This document shows, one piece after another, positions 48,217 to 59,209 of a stretch of DNA of 64,000 bases. Location: contig NZ_JSZO01000001.1 in assembly GCF_000801955.1 (NCBI RefSeq), positions 434,001 to 498,000 of the forward strand, in the 5' to 3' direction. The number at the start of each line of letters is the position of its first letter. The stretch's first letter is position 1. This DNA is from Ralstonia sp. A12. GTDB lineage: Bacteria > Pseudomonadota > Gammaproteobacteria > Burkholderiales > Burkholderiaceae. Below the pieces are notes generated by a model. That model worked only from the letters and a program-made list of their open reading frames with translations. It was not told where the DNA came from and ran no database searches. The translations under genes and the position numbers were made by a program.

Positions 48217-50820
48217 TTACCGGCCCTTGGGCTTGCGCGGCGCCTTGGTCGGCGCCTTGCCCATCGTCTTGCGTGCCGTGGTCTTCGCACCGCCCTTTGG
48301 CTTAGGCGCGCGCGTTGCCTGCTTCTTGCGGGCCGGCTTACCGTGCGCATGGCCCGGCGGTTGAGCGCGCGAGCCCGGCTCAAACACCGGCTGCTCTTCG
48401 AAAACGCGATCGAGCGTCTCGTCGAACGACTCCTCGGGCTTGGCGGTACCACCCAACAGCGCGGCCAGTTGGCGGGGCTTCTTGCGGCCAACCGGCGGTG
48501 CAGATGTGGCCACGGCCGGCTGACGACCCGCTGTGGCTTCCGGTGCACCCGTCACCTTGGTCGGGCGCAACGCCTTGGCCGACGGCTCCTGAATCAGACG
48601 GAAATCCATCTTGCGCGCATCCAGATCCACACGCAGCAACTGCACGCGCACACGGTCGGTCAGACGGTAGCGGATGCCGGTGCGCTCGCCGCGCAGTTCG
48701 TTGCGGGCTTCGTCGTACTGGAAGTAGTCGCTGCCGAGTTCGGTCACGTGCACCAGACCTTCCACATACAACTCGTCGAGCTGCACGAAGATGCCGAACG
48801 AGGTGACCGCGCTGACGGTGCCCGAGAACTCGTTGCCGAGCTTGTCGCGCATGAAGTAGCACTTGAGCCAGGCCTCGACGTCACGCGAGGCTTCGTCGGC
48901 ACGACGCTCGTTGGCCGAGCAATGCACGCCCAGCTCATGCCAGATCGCCTCGACCTTGGCCTTGTTGACGATGGCTGCCGGCACGCCCTTTTCGGCTTCC
49001 GCCTGCAAACGGCGTGCCTTGGGCGACAGCGCGCTGTTCAGCTGCACGCCCGGCGCCAGCGCCGGCACATAGCGCGTGTGATGCAGGATCGCCTTGATGG
49101 AGCGATGGACCAGCAAGTCCGGGTAGCGGCGGATCGGGCTGGTGAAGTGTGCATACGCCGGATACGCCAGACCGAAGTGGCCGATGTTGTCCGGGCTGTA
49201 GACCGCCTGCTGCATCGAGCGCAGCAGCATGGTCTGCAGCATCGGTGCATCAGGGCGCGCGGCGATCTTTTCCATCACCTCCGCGTAGTCGGACGCCTGC
49301 GGCTTGTCGCCGCCGCCCAGCGTCAGGCCGCTGGTCTTCAGGAAAGCGCGCAGCGCCTGCAGCTTTTCTTCCGTCGGGCCCGCATGCACGCGGTACAGCG
49401 CCGGATGCTTGTACTTCTCCAACATCTCGGCCGCGCAGACGTTGGCCGTCAACATGCACTCCTCAATCAACCGGTGTGCATCGTTGCGCGTGCGCGGCAG
49501 GATCTGCTCGATCTTGCCTTGCGCATTGCAGACGATGTACGTCTCGGTGGTATCGAAGTCGATCGCGCCACGCTCGCGGCGCGCCTTCAGCAATGTCTGG
49601 TACAGCTCGTACAGGTCTTGCAGATGCGGCACCAGCGGCGCGCGCTTGGCAGCCTCCGGGCCCTTCACATTCGACAGAATCGACCAGACCTCGTTGTAGG
49701 TCAGGCGCGCCTTCGAATGCATAACGGCCGGATAGAACTGGTAGGCCTTGATCTCGCCCTTCGCGCTGATGACGGCGTCGCAGACCATGCACAGGCGATC
49801 CACTTCCGGATTCAGCGAGCACAGGCCGTTGGAGAGCTTCTCCGGCAGCATCGGGATCACGCGGCGCGGGAAGTAAACCGAGGTGGCACGGTCAATCGCA
49901 TCTGCATCGAGCGGATGCCCCGGCCTGACGTAATGCGACACGTCGGCAATCGCCACGATCAGACGCCAGCCTTTACTACGCCCGATCTTCACGGGCTCGG
50001 CATACACCGCGTCGTCGAAGTCGCGTGCGTCTTCACCGTCGATGGTGACGAGCGGCACATCGCGCAAATCGATGCGGCCCGCCAGATCGGCATCACGCAC
50101 GGCATCCGGCAACGCCTCGGCCTCGCGCTGCGTCGGCTGGGAGAACTCATGCGGCACACCGTACTTGCGCACGGCAATCTCGATCTCCATGCCAGGGTCG
50201 TCGATCTCGCCCAGCACTTCGACCACGCGGCCGATCGGCTGCACGTAGCGATCCGGATACTCCAGGATCTCCACGCTCACCACCTGGCCAACCTTGGCCT
50301 TGCCCTGCCCCTTGGGCGCAATCAGGATGTCGCGACCCAGGCGCTTGTCTTCGGGCGCCACCACCAGCGTGCCGCTCTCCGAGAGCAGGCGGCCGATGAT
50401 GCGTTTGTTGGCACGCTGCAGGATCTCGACGATCTGGCCTTCCGAGCGCCCGCGGCGGTCGTATCCGACGGCACGCACCAAGGCGCGGTCGCCGTGCATG
50501 GCCTTCTGCATCTCGCGCTCGGGCAGGAAGATGTCGGGCTCGCCGTCATCGCGGACGAAGAAGCCGAAGCCATCGCGGTGGCCGATCACGCGGCCTTCGA
50601 TGAAGTTAGGTTGGTGCGCCAGTTCGTAGCGCCCCTTGCGGTTGAGTTCGATCTGACCATCCCGCTCCATGGCGGTCAGACGCTTGATGAAGCCGTCGTG
50701 CTCTTTACGGGTGACCGACAGCGCCTTGGCGATATCGGTGGCAGACAGCGGAGACCCCGAAGTGCGCAGCACGCCAAGGATTTCCTCGCGGCTCGGGATC
50801 GGATAAGTCGGCTGATTCAA
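48217..50820 (-). CDS. rnr: Ribonuclease R
   Basis: An 867-residue 3'-5' exoribonuclease that degrades structured RNA. Domains in order: N-terminal winged helix (IPSREEILGVLRTSGSPLSA), two cold-shock domains, the RNB catalytic domain with DARDFDDAVY (near residue 270) holding the metal-binding Asp residues, an S1 domain near 640, and a Lys/Arg-rich tail from about 720 that probably binds ribosomes or RNA. The start is TTG at 50820: an in-frame TAG lies four codons upstream and the next ATG is at residue 51, inside the winged helix. AGAAG precedes it. Divergent from tRNA-Leu. Confidence 0.94.
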   Translation of the reverse strand: MNQPTYPIPSREEILGVLRTSGSPLSATDIAKALSVTRKEHDGFIKRLTAMERDGQIELNRKGRYELAHQPNFIEGRVIGHRDGFGFFVRDDGEPDIFLPEREMQKAMHGDRALVRAVGYDRRGRSEGQIVEILQRANKRIIGRLLSESGTLVVAPEDKRLGRDILIAPKGQGKAKVGQVVSVEILEYPDRYVQPIGRVVEVLGEIDDPGMEIEIAVRKYGVPHEFSQPTQREAEALPDAVRDADLAGRIDLRDVPLVTIDGEDARDFDDAVYAEPVKIGRSKGWRLIVAIADVSHYVRPGHPLDADAIDRATSVYFPRRVIPMLPEKLSNGLCSLNPEVDRLCMVCDAVISAKGEIKAYQFYPAVMHSKARLTYNEVWSILSNVKGPEAAKRAPLVPHLQDLYELYQTLLKARRERGAIDFDTTETYIVCNAQGKIEQILPRTRNDAHRLIEECMLTANVCAAEMLEKYKHPALYRVHAGPTEEKLQALRAFLKTSGLTLGGGDKPQASDYAEVMEKIAARPDAPMLQTMLLRSMQQAVYSPDNIGHFGLAYPAYAHFTSPIRRYPDLLVHRSIKAILHHTRYVPALAPGVQLNSALSPKARRLQAEAEKGVPAAIVNKAKVEAIWHELGVHCSANERRADEASRDVEAWLKCYFMRDKLGNEFSGTVSAVTSFGIFVQLDELYVEGLVHVTELGSDYFQYDEARNELRGERTGIRYRLTDRVRVQLLRVDLDARKMDFRLIQEPSAKALRPTKVTGAPEATAGRQPAVATSAPPVGRKKPRQLAALLGGTAKPEESFDETLDRVFEEQPVFEPGSRAQPPGHAHGKPARKKQATRAPKPKGGAKTTARKTMGKAPTKAPRKPKGR

Positions 50821-50837
50821 TTTTTTCTTCTAGAGTA

Positions 50838-50866
50838 TTGACAAGTTCGCTGGATAACGTAATAAT
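50838..50866 (+). promoter_or_regulatory. Sigma-70 promoter of tRNA-Leu
   Basis: A perfect -35 TTGACA (50838–50843), a 17-base spacer and a -10 AATAAT (50861–50866, 5/6) predict a transcript start near 50873, 18 bases before the mature tRNA. It is the strongest housekeeping promoter visible in the window. Confidence 0.9.
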
Positions 50867-50890
50867 CACAGCTTCGGTACACGCACACCT

Positions 50891-50975
<85 letters not shown>

Positions 50976-50984
50976 GAGTTTAGG

Positions 50985-51018
50985 AACGGCGCAACGCAAG
51001 TTGCGCCGTTTTTCTTTT
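50985..51018 (+). terminator. Terminator of tRNA-Leu
   Basis: AACGGCGCAAC (50985–50995) pairs perfectly with GTTGCGCCGTT (51000–51010) around GCAA, followed by a T-rich run. It lies nine bases after the tRNA CCA end. Confidence 0.95.
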
Positions 51019-51332
51019 CTGCGACCGGATTATTGATCCGTTGTTGACGCGACATTCCGCGAAGGACGACAGGCATTGTGTCTCGACTATCGCACCGGGG
51101 CTGGGCCAGGATCACCGGCTCGCACATCCCAAGCGCTGGGTGGGCTCGATGCCCGACGCATCCATCAAGACACGCCGCGCTTCGATCATCCGCGCAGAGG
51201 AACCGCAAAGCCAGTCCGTACGCGGGTTTCGGGCCCGTATTGCGACCCGTCACGTGAGGTTACCGAAGTGGCACGCACGGCGCAAGCCGCACACGCCACC
51301 GCCCTCTTGCTTCGACGCAATCCACCAACGAA
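51019..51332. other. Gene-free stretch downstream of tRNA-Leu
   Basis: About 310 bases between the tRNA terminator and the phosphoribosyltransferase stop codon. Short frames exist on both strands but none has a ribosome site or recognisable family, and they look like chance frames. I see no repeat of the tRNA 3' end, integrase remnant or insertion sequence end. Confidence 0.6.
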
Positions 51333-51908
51333 TCAAACTGCTGCCGGGGCTTCGCCGTTGCCGGCTGCACGCGCCTTACCGCGCTTGATCCACGCCGAGA
51401 GATTGTGCGGACGCAGCGTGTCGTACTCCTCGAACGGCTGGTGGATCCACGGGTTGGTCGGCAGGAACTGCACGGCGTAGTCTGGCTTGATCTTCGAGCA
51501 CCCCTTGTGCCACAGCACAGCGGTACGCACGTCGGTGACGGCGGGATAGCGCTCCTTCAGGTGGCGCCCTACTCGCTCCAGCGTAATGCCCGAATCCACC
51601 AGATCATCAACCAACAGCACACGACCCGACAACTCGCCACGCGTCATGGTGATGTACTGCGCGATATCGAGATCACCCTGTTGCGTACCGGCAGCTTCGC
51701 GATAGCTGCTGGTCGCCAGAATCGCCAGCGGCAAATCGTAGATGCGCGAGAGCTGATCACCGACGCGCAGACCGCCGCGCGCCAGGCACAGAATCTTGTC
51801 GAACTTCCAGCCCGACTCATGCACAACCAGCGCCAGGCGCTCGATCAGGCTGTGATAGTCATCCCAGGACACCCACAGGTGCGAGTCATCGTTGATCGGC
51901 TGGTTCAT
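51333..51908 (-). CDS. Purine-type phosphoribosyltransferase
   Basis: A 191-residue type I phosphoribosyltransferase. The PRPP-binding motif is VLLVDDLVDSGITL near residue 98, and LCLARGGLRVGDQL near 40 is the N-terminal loop. It resembles the Gpt/hypoxanthine group, so it may salvage xanthine, guanine or hypoxanthine; the base specificity cannot be read. I chose the ATG at 51908, which has GAGGAA upstream, rather than the ATG at 51929. It lies just downstream of purA on the same strand, 129 bases away, consistent with purine metabolism. Confidence 0.87.
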   Translation of the reverse strand: MNQPINDDSHLWVSWDDYHSLIERLALVVHESGWKFDKILCLARGGLRVGDQLSRIYDLPLAILATSSYREAAGTQQGDLDIAQYITMTRGELSGRVLLVDDLVDSGITLERVGRHLKERYPAVTDVRTAVLWHKGCSKIKPDYAVQFLPTNPWIHQPFEEYDTLRPHNLSAWIKRGKARAAGNGEAPAAV

Positions 51909-51986
51909 GGTGTTCCTCGTCTTGATCATGAATGCGGCGTGGGTTGCCGCTGTCTTGTTCTGTAAAAAGCGCTGCTGAATACAAAT

Positions 51987-52009
51987 TCGCCCGGCGAATC
52001 ACCGGGCGA
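51987..52009 (-). terminator. Hairpin downstream of purA
   Basis: TCGCCCGG (51987–51994) pairs with CCGGGCGA (52002–52009). It begins 28 bases after the purA stop on the minus strand, where AATTTGT follows. The weak T-run makes it a partial terminator at best. Confidence 0.55.
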
Positions 52010-52037
52010 GCAAGTCAACTGCGTGGTCTGCTACGCG

Positions 52038-53396
<1,359 letters not shown>

Positions 53397-53473
53397 TTAA
53401 AAACGTATTCTACCCTTGTTATCAGGGTCTTCCCTGAAATTACCGGGTATTTACAGAACGTTATGCAACACGC

Positions 53474-54637
53474 TCAGGCCAAAGCCTTGCGTGGCTTGAC
53501 GATCCAGCTTCCGCCCTCTTCCACGAGCTGGCGGTCGTAGGCGAATTCTTCGAGATCTTCCGGGTGGCCTGGCAACGATTGGATGACGATCTCGCCGGCA
53601 GCGCGCAGGGCGGCAATCGCCTCGCGCAGCTTGGCGTCACCCGACCACGGTGCGTGGATGGCGGCAGCGCGTGCCTCCACCGGTGATATGCCGGCCACCT
53701 CGCGCAGGTCCAGCGAGAAGCCAGTCGCCGGGCGGGCACGACCGAAGGCCTCACCGACCTTGTCGTACCGGCCGCCGCGCGCCACGGCATTGGGTACGCC
53801 CGCCACGTAGGCCGTAAACATCACACCACTGTGGTAGTGATAGCCACGCAAGTCGGCAAGGTCGATGTTGACTGCGGCGCCGCCTGCACGTTCGGCCAGG
53901 CTGGAAAGGTCGTCCAGCGCACGGCCGATAGCTGGCAGCGCCGGCAGTTGCGCGCGGGCACGGGCAAGCACATCGACACCGCCATACAACGACGGCAGCA
54001 GGTTAATCGCATCGCGCTGGGTCGTGGGCAGATCAGCCGTCAACACACGAAGCGCCGGCACGTCCTTGGACGCCAGCGCCGCAAACAATTCGTCCTGGAC
54101 GCTCAACGCGACCGGCGCCTGCTCCAGCAACGCGGCCAGCACGCCAACGTGACACAGATCGAGGCGCACATCGGCCAAGCCTGCCGCCGATAGCGCGGCC
54201 AGCATGAGGTCCTGGATTTCCAGATCGGCTTCCAGACCGGCGTGGCCGTAGATTTCGGCGCCAATCTGCAGCGGCTCGCGCGTGACGTGGAAACCACTCG
54301 GTCGCGTGTGCAACACCGAACCTGCGTAGCACAGGCGCGTCACGCCAGCCCGATTGAGCAGGTGGGCGTCAATGCGGGCGACCTGCGGGGTGATGTCGGC
54401 ACGCAGGCCAATGGTGCGGCCGGAGAGCTGATCGACTAGCTTGAAGGTCTTCAGATCCAGATCGTGGCCAGTGCCGGAGAGCAGCGATTCGATGTACTCC
54501 AGCATCGGCGGCATGACCAGTTCGTAGCCATAGGTACGGAACAGGTCGAGCATGCGGCGGCGCAACTCTTCAATCTTGCGCGCCTCGGAAGGCAGCACGT
54601 CGGCAATGGATTCAGGCAGCAGCCAATTGGTCGGCAT
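53474..54637 (-). CDS. hisZ: ATP phosphoribosyltransferase regulatory subunit HisZ
   Basis: A 387-residue catalytically inactive paralogue of histidyl-tRNA synthetase that activates the short form of HisG in histidine synthesis. The class II core is visible ([20 protein letters not shown] at the start, motif 2-like [14 protein letters not shown] near 78) but the tRNA anticodon-binding domain is absent, as expected. No hisG lies in the window. It sits between DUF2065 and purA, a standard arrangement. The true hisS is at 62627. Confidence 0.94.
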   Translation of the reverse strand: MPTNWLLPESIADVLPSEARKIEELRRRMLDLFRTYGYELVMPPMLEYIESLLSGTGHDLDLKTFKLVDQLSGRTIGLRADITPQVARIDAHLLNRAGVTRLCYAGSVLHTRPSGFHVTREPLQIGAEIYGHAGLEADLEIQDLMLAALSAAGLADVRLDLCHVGVLAALLEQAPVALSVQDELFAALASKDVPALRVLTADLPTTQRDAINLLPSLYGGVDVLARARAQLPALPAIGRALDDLSSLAERAGGAAVNIDLADLRGYHYHSGVMFTAYVAGVPNAVARGGRYDKVGEAFGRARPATGFSLDLREVAGISPVEARAAAIHAPWSGDAKLREAIAALRAAGEIVIQSLPGHPEDLEEFAYDRQLVEEGGSWIVKPRKALA

Positions 54638-54704
54638 GGCGGTCTCGGTCAGAAATCGAGGGACAGCGGAAATTCGGAAAGCTGAGGAAAAGTGGAGCGG
54701 TGGC

Positions 54705-54905
54705 TCAGTGATGCAGCAGACGCAGCAGGATCAGCCCCACCGCCATCGACACCAGGCCGATCACGCGCAGCTTTTCATCGGGCAGCTCGATCAGCGCCTG
54801 GAAGGCACGGCGCCAGGCCTGCGGGGCGACAAACGGCAGGATGCCCTCGAACACGAGCACCAGCGCGCACGCAGCCAGCAAAACGGTGGGGAGTGACTCT
54901 TCCAT
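54705..54905 (-). CDS. DUF2065 (YjeT-like) small membrane protein
   Basis: A 66-residue protein with two hydrophobic segments (about residues 5–22 and 46–63) separated by a short polar loop containing [15 protein letters not shown]2065 proteins regularly accompany hflKC, suggesting a link to that membrane complex, but no function is known. The ATG at 54905 is the start that fits the family. It lies between hflC and hisZ. Confidence 0.87.
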   Translation of the reverse strand: MEESLPTVLLAACALVLVFEGILPFVAPQAWRRAFQALIELPDEKLRVIGLVSMAVGLILLRLLHH

Positions 54906-54983
54906 GAGATGCGAGTGGCGAACGAACAAAACCCCGGCAAGCCGGGGTCTGTCCGCCTCAAATACGATCAACGACGCATTGTA

Positions 54984-55901
54984 CTAGCGATGGCGCCCCG
55001 TCTGGGTAGCTGCTGGCGCTGCGGCCGAGCCGCCACCGTTCGGGCTGCGCATGTACTTGAAGAAATCGCTATTCGGCTGCAACACCATCACATCCTTGCG
55101 GTCGCGGAACGAGGCGCGATAGGCCTCCATGCTGCGCCAGAACGCGGCGAACTGCGGGTCGCGGCCAAACGCGTCGGCGTAGATATCAGCGGCACGGGCA
55201 TCGCCCTCACCTTTGATCTTCTGCGCATCGCGGTAGGCATCGGCCAGCACGACTTCGCGTTGGCGGTCGGCATCAGCGCGGATCTTTTCACCTTCGGCGG
55301 CGCCGGTCGAACGCAGCTCGTTGGCCACGCGCTTGCGCTCGGCTTCCATACGGCGGTAGACCGATTCGGTCACGCTGGCCAGCAGGTCCACGCGCTTCAG
55401 ACGCACGTCGATGATGTCCACACCAACCGACTTGCCGTACTCCTGCACGCCCTTGAGGATGCTCTGCATCGCGGCCTCACGGTCAGTGGAAACCACATCG
55501 GAGACAGTGCGGCGTGCAAACTCATCGCGGGCAATGGAGTTGATTTTCTGCGTCATGCTGTCCTGCGCGAGGCGGTTGTCGCCCTTGAAGCTCACGTAGA
55601 ACAGACGCGGATCGGCAATCTTCCACTTCACGAACCAGTCGACCAGCAGGTTCTTCTTCTCGGCCGTGATGAAGCGGTCTGCGCCGGCCACATCAATGGT
55701 CTGCAGGCGCTTGTCCATGAACACCACGTTCTGCAGCGGCGGCGGCAACTTGAAGTGCAGCCCCGGCTCTTTGATGACCTGTTTGATCTCACCAAAGGCG
55801 AACACCACGGCGTACTGCCGCTGATCCACCACGAACACCACCGACGAGAACACCGCCAGGGCAATTACCAGCGCCACGAGGGCGGAAATCAGACGATTCA
55901 T
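54984..55901 (-). CDS. hflC: FtsH protease regulator HflC
   Basis: A 305-residue SPFH/stomatin-family protein anchored by one N-terminal helix (residues 4–24), with the SPFH domain in the periplasm. With HflK it forms a large cage around the FtsH protease and modulates membrane protein turnover. The family start MNRLISALVALVIAL and VVDQRQYAVVFAFGEI are clear. AAGGAGGG precedes the ATG at 55901, ten bases after the hflK stop. The C-terminus is Gly/Ala-rich. Confidence 0.95.
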   Translation of the reverse strand: MNRLISALVALVIALAVFSSVVFVVDQRQYAVVFAFGEIKQVIKEPGLHFKLPPPLQNVVFMDKRLQTIDVAGADRFITAEKKNLLVDWFVKWKIADPRLFYVSFKGDNRLAQDSMTQKINSIARDEFARRTVSDVVSTDREAAMQSILKGVQEYGKSVGVDIIDVRLKRVDLLASVTESVYRRMEAERKRVANELRSTGAAEGEKIRADADRQREVVLADAYRDAQKIKGEGDARAADIYADAFGRDPQFAAFWRSMEAYRASFRDRKDVMVLQPNSDFFKYMRSPNGGGSAAAPAATQTGRHR

Positions 55902-55911
55902 ATGCCCTCCT

Positions 55912-57294
55912 TTAGCGGGAATCGCGGTCACGGTTACGCAGCGCCTCGCGCGAACGCGAGTCGGCGTCACTCATCGACGACGGGTTGGAGGGCGTGGGTG
56001 CGCCTTGCGCCGACCCGCTGTCCTGCGGCGAAGCGCCGGGCGTGGGCGCAGGGCGAGACGTATCGCCCTGCGTCTGCGCGATCAGCTTGTCCAGCGGCAG
56101 ATACAGCAGACTGCCATTGCCGCTCTGATCGACCAGCACCTTGTTTGCGTTGGCGTAGATGTCCTGCATGGTCTCCAGATAGATACGGTCGCGCGTCACC
56201 TGCGGCGCCTTCGCGTACTCGCGCTGCACCGAGGCGAAACGGGCCGCGTCACCTTCTGCACGTGCCGTGACACGCGCCTTGTAACCTTGCGCCTCTTCAA
56301 CCAAGCGCGCAGCCGTACCCTTGGCACGCGGCACCACGTCATTGGCGTAGGCCTGACCTTCGGAAATCGCGCGCTCGCGATCCTGGCCCGCCTTGGTCAC
56401 GTCGTCGAATGCGGCCTGCACCTGCTCGGGCGGCTGCACGCTCTGCACGTTCACACTGAGAATGCGGATGCCAGTGTTGTACGCCGTCAAAATGCGCTGG
56501 ATCGATTCAGCCAGGTTACGGCCGACAGCATCGCGCCCTTCGTACAGCACGGAGTCCATCTTGTTGCGGCCGACGATCTCGCGCACCGAGGTCTCAGCGG
56601 CTTGCGTCACGAGCTCTTCGTCACCACCACGGTCCGTGCGGTTGAAGAACAGGTACTTGACCGGATCGGCAATGTTGTACTGGACCGAGAAACGCACGTC
56701 GACGATGTTCTCGTCCTGCGTGAGCATCGACGAATCTTTCAGGTTCGTGTCCTTGATCTGCGTGGTGCGGCCGATTTCCAGCGTACGCACGCCCGACAGG
56801 TTAACGATCTCATGCGATTCGATCGGATACGGCAGACGCCAGTTGATACCCGGCGTAGCCAAGTACTTGAAGCGACCGAACTGCAGGATCACACCGGTCT
56901 GCCCTTCCTGGACGATAAAGAAGCCGCTGGCCTGCCACAGGCCCGCCAGCACAGCCAACAACACGCCGACACCGAGACCGGAGCCACCGCGGCCGGTGCC
57001 CGGCCGCAGCGGCGTCGGACCACCGTTGCCGCCGTCACCACCCTCCTTGCGGCCGAACAGGTTGTTCAGACGACGGTTGAAGTCGCGCCAGAGCTCATCG
57101 AGATCGGGCGGACCATCCTGGGGCGGCTTGCTTTGGCGCTTCGGCTCATCTTTGTCTTCGCGCTCGGCGTTGTTGTCATCGCCGCGACCCCAGCGCGGAT
57201 CGTTCAGTGAAAGCAGCACGCGCAGGCGGTGCCACATGCCCCGCGCCGGACGGGGCGAGGCCATGGAAGAAGACTGGGTCGAAATCTCGGGCAT
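55912..57294 (-). CDS. hflK: FtsH protease regulator HflK
   Basis: A 460-residue SPFH protein, partner of HflC. The cytoplasmic N-terminus is charged and Gly-rich (about 1–105), then one transmembrane helix (LGVGVLLAVLAGLWQASGFF, about 107–126) and the periplasmic SPFH domain beginning EGQTGVILQFGR. The C-terminal 70 residues are Pro/Ser-rich and disordered. It follows hflX by 56 bases. The start at 57294 has a weak ribosome site; a second ATG lies ten codons in. Confidence 0.94.
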   Translation of the reverse strand: MPEISTQSSSMASPRPARGMWHRLRVLLSLNDPRWGRGDDNNAEREDKDEPKRQSKPPQDGPPDLDELWRDFNRRLNNLFGRKEGGDGGNGGPTPLRPGTGRGGSGLGVGVLLAVLAGLWQASGFFIVQEGQTGVILQFGRFKYLATPGINWRLPYPIESHEIVNLSGVRTLEIGRTTQIKDTNLKDSSMLTQDENIVDVRFSVQYNIADPVKYLFFNRTDRGGDEELVTQAAETSVREIVGRNKMDSVLYEGRDAVGRNLAESIQRILTAYNTGIRILSVNVQSVQPPEQVQAAFDDVTKAGQDRERAISEGQAYANDVVPRAKGTAARLVEEAQGYKARVTARAEGDAARFASVQREYAKAPQVTRDRIYLETMQDIYANANKVLVDQSGNGSLLYLPLDKLIAQTQGDTSRPAPTPGASPQDSGSAQGAPTPSNPSSMSDADSRSREALRNRDRDSR

Positions 57295-57350
57295 GAGCGG
57301 TTGGGCTTGTCCTGATTGTCTGACTGCAAAAGAAGTAACGGGTGATTCTA

Positions 57351-58604
57351 TCAGCCCTCTTCGTCACCTTCGGCGGAAGAGCCGCTGCCAGGCAAGTTCT
57401 GCGACAGTTCGTCACGTTGCACAGAGAGGTGATCCCGACGGGTATCGAAGCGCGGATCGAAGTCGCCGCCATGCGACGCCGGGTTCTCGCGCAGGCGAGT
57501 CGCTGTTTCGACCAGCGCCTCACGCAGCAGATCCAGCCCGACGCCTTCGATCGCAGACACGAACACGCGCCGCACGGCACCGTTTTCGTCACGCTCGATA
57601 CGCGGGCCCTGCGCACGCAGCTCCTCGGCAGCGTCGATCTTGTTCATCACCAGAATCTGCGGGATGCCGCTGGCGTCAATTTCATCGAGCACGCGGTCAA
57701 CCTGCTCCATCTGTTCATGCTTGACAGTGCTGGCAGCGTCCACCACGTGCAGCAACACATCGGCGTGCACGGTTTCTTCCAATGTGGCGCGGAAAGCGGC
57801 CACCAGTTGCGTCGGCAGATCGCGGATGAAGCCGACCGTGTCCGACAGCACCACGTTGCCCAAGCCTTCCAGGTACAACCGGCGGGAGGTGGTGTCCAGC
57901 GTGGCGAACAGCTGGTTGGCAGCGTAGGTACGCGCCTTGGTCAGCGCGTTGAACAGGGTGGACTTGCCCGCGTTCGTATAACCGACCAGCGAGACGGAGA
58001 ATGCATCGTTGCGACTGCGCGAACGGCGTTGCGTATCGTGCTGGCGCTGGAGCTTGTCCAGCTCGGACGACAGGCGCTTGGCGCGTTCGTCCAGCATCCG
58101 GCGATCCAGTTCGAGCTGGCGCTCACCCGGGCCACCACGCAAGCCGACCCCGCCCTTCTGACGCTCCAGATGGCTCCACGCCCGCACCAGGCGTGCCGCC
58201 TGATAGCGCACACGCGCAAGCTCCACCTGCACCTTGCCGACGTGGCTCTGCGCGCGCTGGCTGAAGATGTCGAGGATGAGGCCCGTCCGGTCCACCACGT
58301 GGCGGCCGAAGAAGCGCTCGAGGTTACGCTGCTGCGCAGGGCTCAGCGCGTGGTTGAAGATGACGATCTCGGCGTCTTCCTCGTCCGCGGCGATCTTCAC
58401 CTCCTCCGCCTTGCCCGAGCCGATGAACAGCGATGCGTCCGGCCGGGAACGTTTGCCAGTGACTGCACGCACAGGTTCGGAGCCGGCAGTAGAAGCCAGC
58501 AACGCCAGTTCACTCAGGCTTTCCTGAAAATCGTGTTTGCCGAAATCGACCGCAACCAGAATGGCGCGTGTCGGCTCCGGGTTGGAGGTGGGATGAGATG
58601 CCAA
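57351..58604 (-). CDS. hflX: Ribosome-associated GTPase HflX
   Basis: A 417-residue GTPase that binds the 50S subunit and splits stalled ribosomes. The N-terminal HflX domain (SLFIGSGKAEEV, FNHALSPAQQRNLE, GGPGERQLELDRR) is followed by the G domain: G1 GYTNAGKST (near 205), G3 DTVGF (near 251) and G4 NKID (near 322). It lies 75 bases after hfq on the same strand, the conserved hfq–hflX–hflK–hflC order. Confidence 0.95.
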   Translation of the reverse strand: MASHPTSNPEPTRAILVAVDFGKHDFQESLSELALLASTAGSEPVRAVTGKRSRPDASLFIGSGKAEEVKIAADEEDAEIVIFNHALSPAQQRNLERFFGRHVVDRTGLILDIFSQRAQSHVGKVQVELARVRYQAARLVRAWSHLERQKGGVGLRGGPGERQLELDRRMLDERAKRLSSELDKLQRQHDTQRRSRSRNDAFSVSLVGYTNAGKSTLFNALTKARTYAANQLFATLDTTSRRLYLEGLGNVVLSDTVGFIRDLPTQLVAAFRATLEETVHADVLLHVVDAASTVKHEQMEQVDRVLDEIDASGIPQILVMNKIDAAEELRAQGPRIERDENGAVRRVFVSAIEGVGLDLLREALVETATRLRENPASHGGDFDPRFDTRRDHLSVQRDELSQNLPGSGSSAEGDEEG

Positions 58605-58679
58605 GCGGGGAAATGAAGAAGGGGTGAAACCAGGGTGGGTGCGTCCCGCCGCGCAGAGGGCGGCGGGAGCGAGGCAGAA

Positions 58680-58919
58680 TCAGGCGTCGGACGCTTCGTC
58701 CACGCGGAAATTCACGGCACGAGCCGGCACCACGGTGGAGATTGCGTGCTTGTACACCATCTGCGTAACGGTATTGCGCAGAAGCACGACGTACTGGTCG
58801 AACGACTCGATATTGCCTTGCAGCTTGATGCCGTTGACGAGGTAGATCGACACCGGCACATGCTCCTTACGCAGCGCATTCAGAAACGGGTCTTGTAGCA
58901 ATTGCCCTTTGTTGCTCAT
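58680..58919 (-). CDS. hfq: RNA chaperone Hfq
   Basis: A 79-residue Sm-like RNA chaperone that pairs small RNAs with mRNAs. The proximal-face Sm1 region [20 protein letters not shown] and the Sm2 motif YKHAIST are intact; the C-terminal tail is short and acidic (DEASDA), as in beta-proteobacteria. GGAGTG lies upstream of the ATG. The upstream 290-base gap to der shows no gene and probably carries its promoter. Confidence 0.97.
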   Translation of the reverse strand: MSNKGQLLQDPFLNALRKEHVPVSIYLVNGIKLQGNIESFDQYVVLLRNTVTQMVYKHAISTVVPARAVNFRVDEASDA

Positions 58920-59209
58920 GGCACACTCCAGATTTATAGGTTTAGTGATGGGTTATGGGGCTGGGAAGCCCGGGTTCAAGCAGGCGACGCAAAAAAAGTT
59001 CGTCAAAAGAGTCCGCCAGGTGAATCTAAACGACACCAATGGCGCACGAGGCGCCATGTTTCGTGAATTTAGCCTTAGAAATCTGGGAAAGCAAACGGAA
59101 AACTGCGCTGACTTCGCTATACGAAATAGCTAGCTCAGCCTTCTGGTGATCCCCCGTTCGAATGCCCTGCGTCGCCCGTGCCCTCGGTTGAGCGCGACTT
59201 ACGCAGCGC

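Noticed and set aside
47392-50841. 1149-codon open frame on the plus strand across rlmB and rnr
   Set aside because: Low-complexity Arg/His/Leu composition and full overlap with two well-supported genes.
51076-51480. 134-codon plus-strand frame after tRNA-Leu
   Set aside because: No ribosome site, no recognisable family, and its 3' third overlaps the phosphoribosyltransferase gene.
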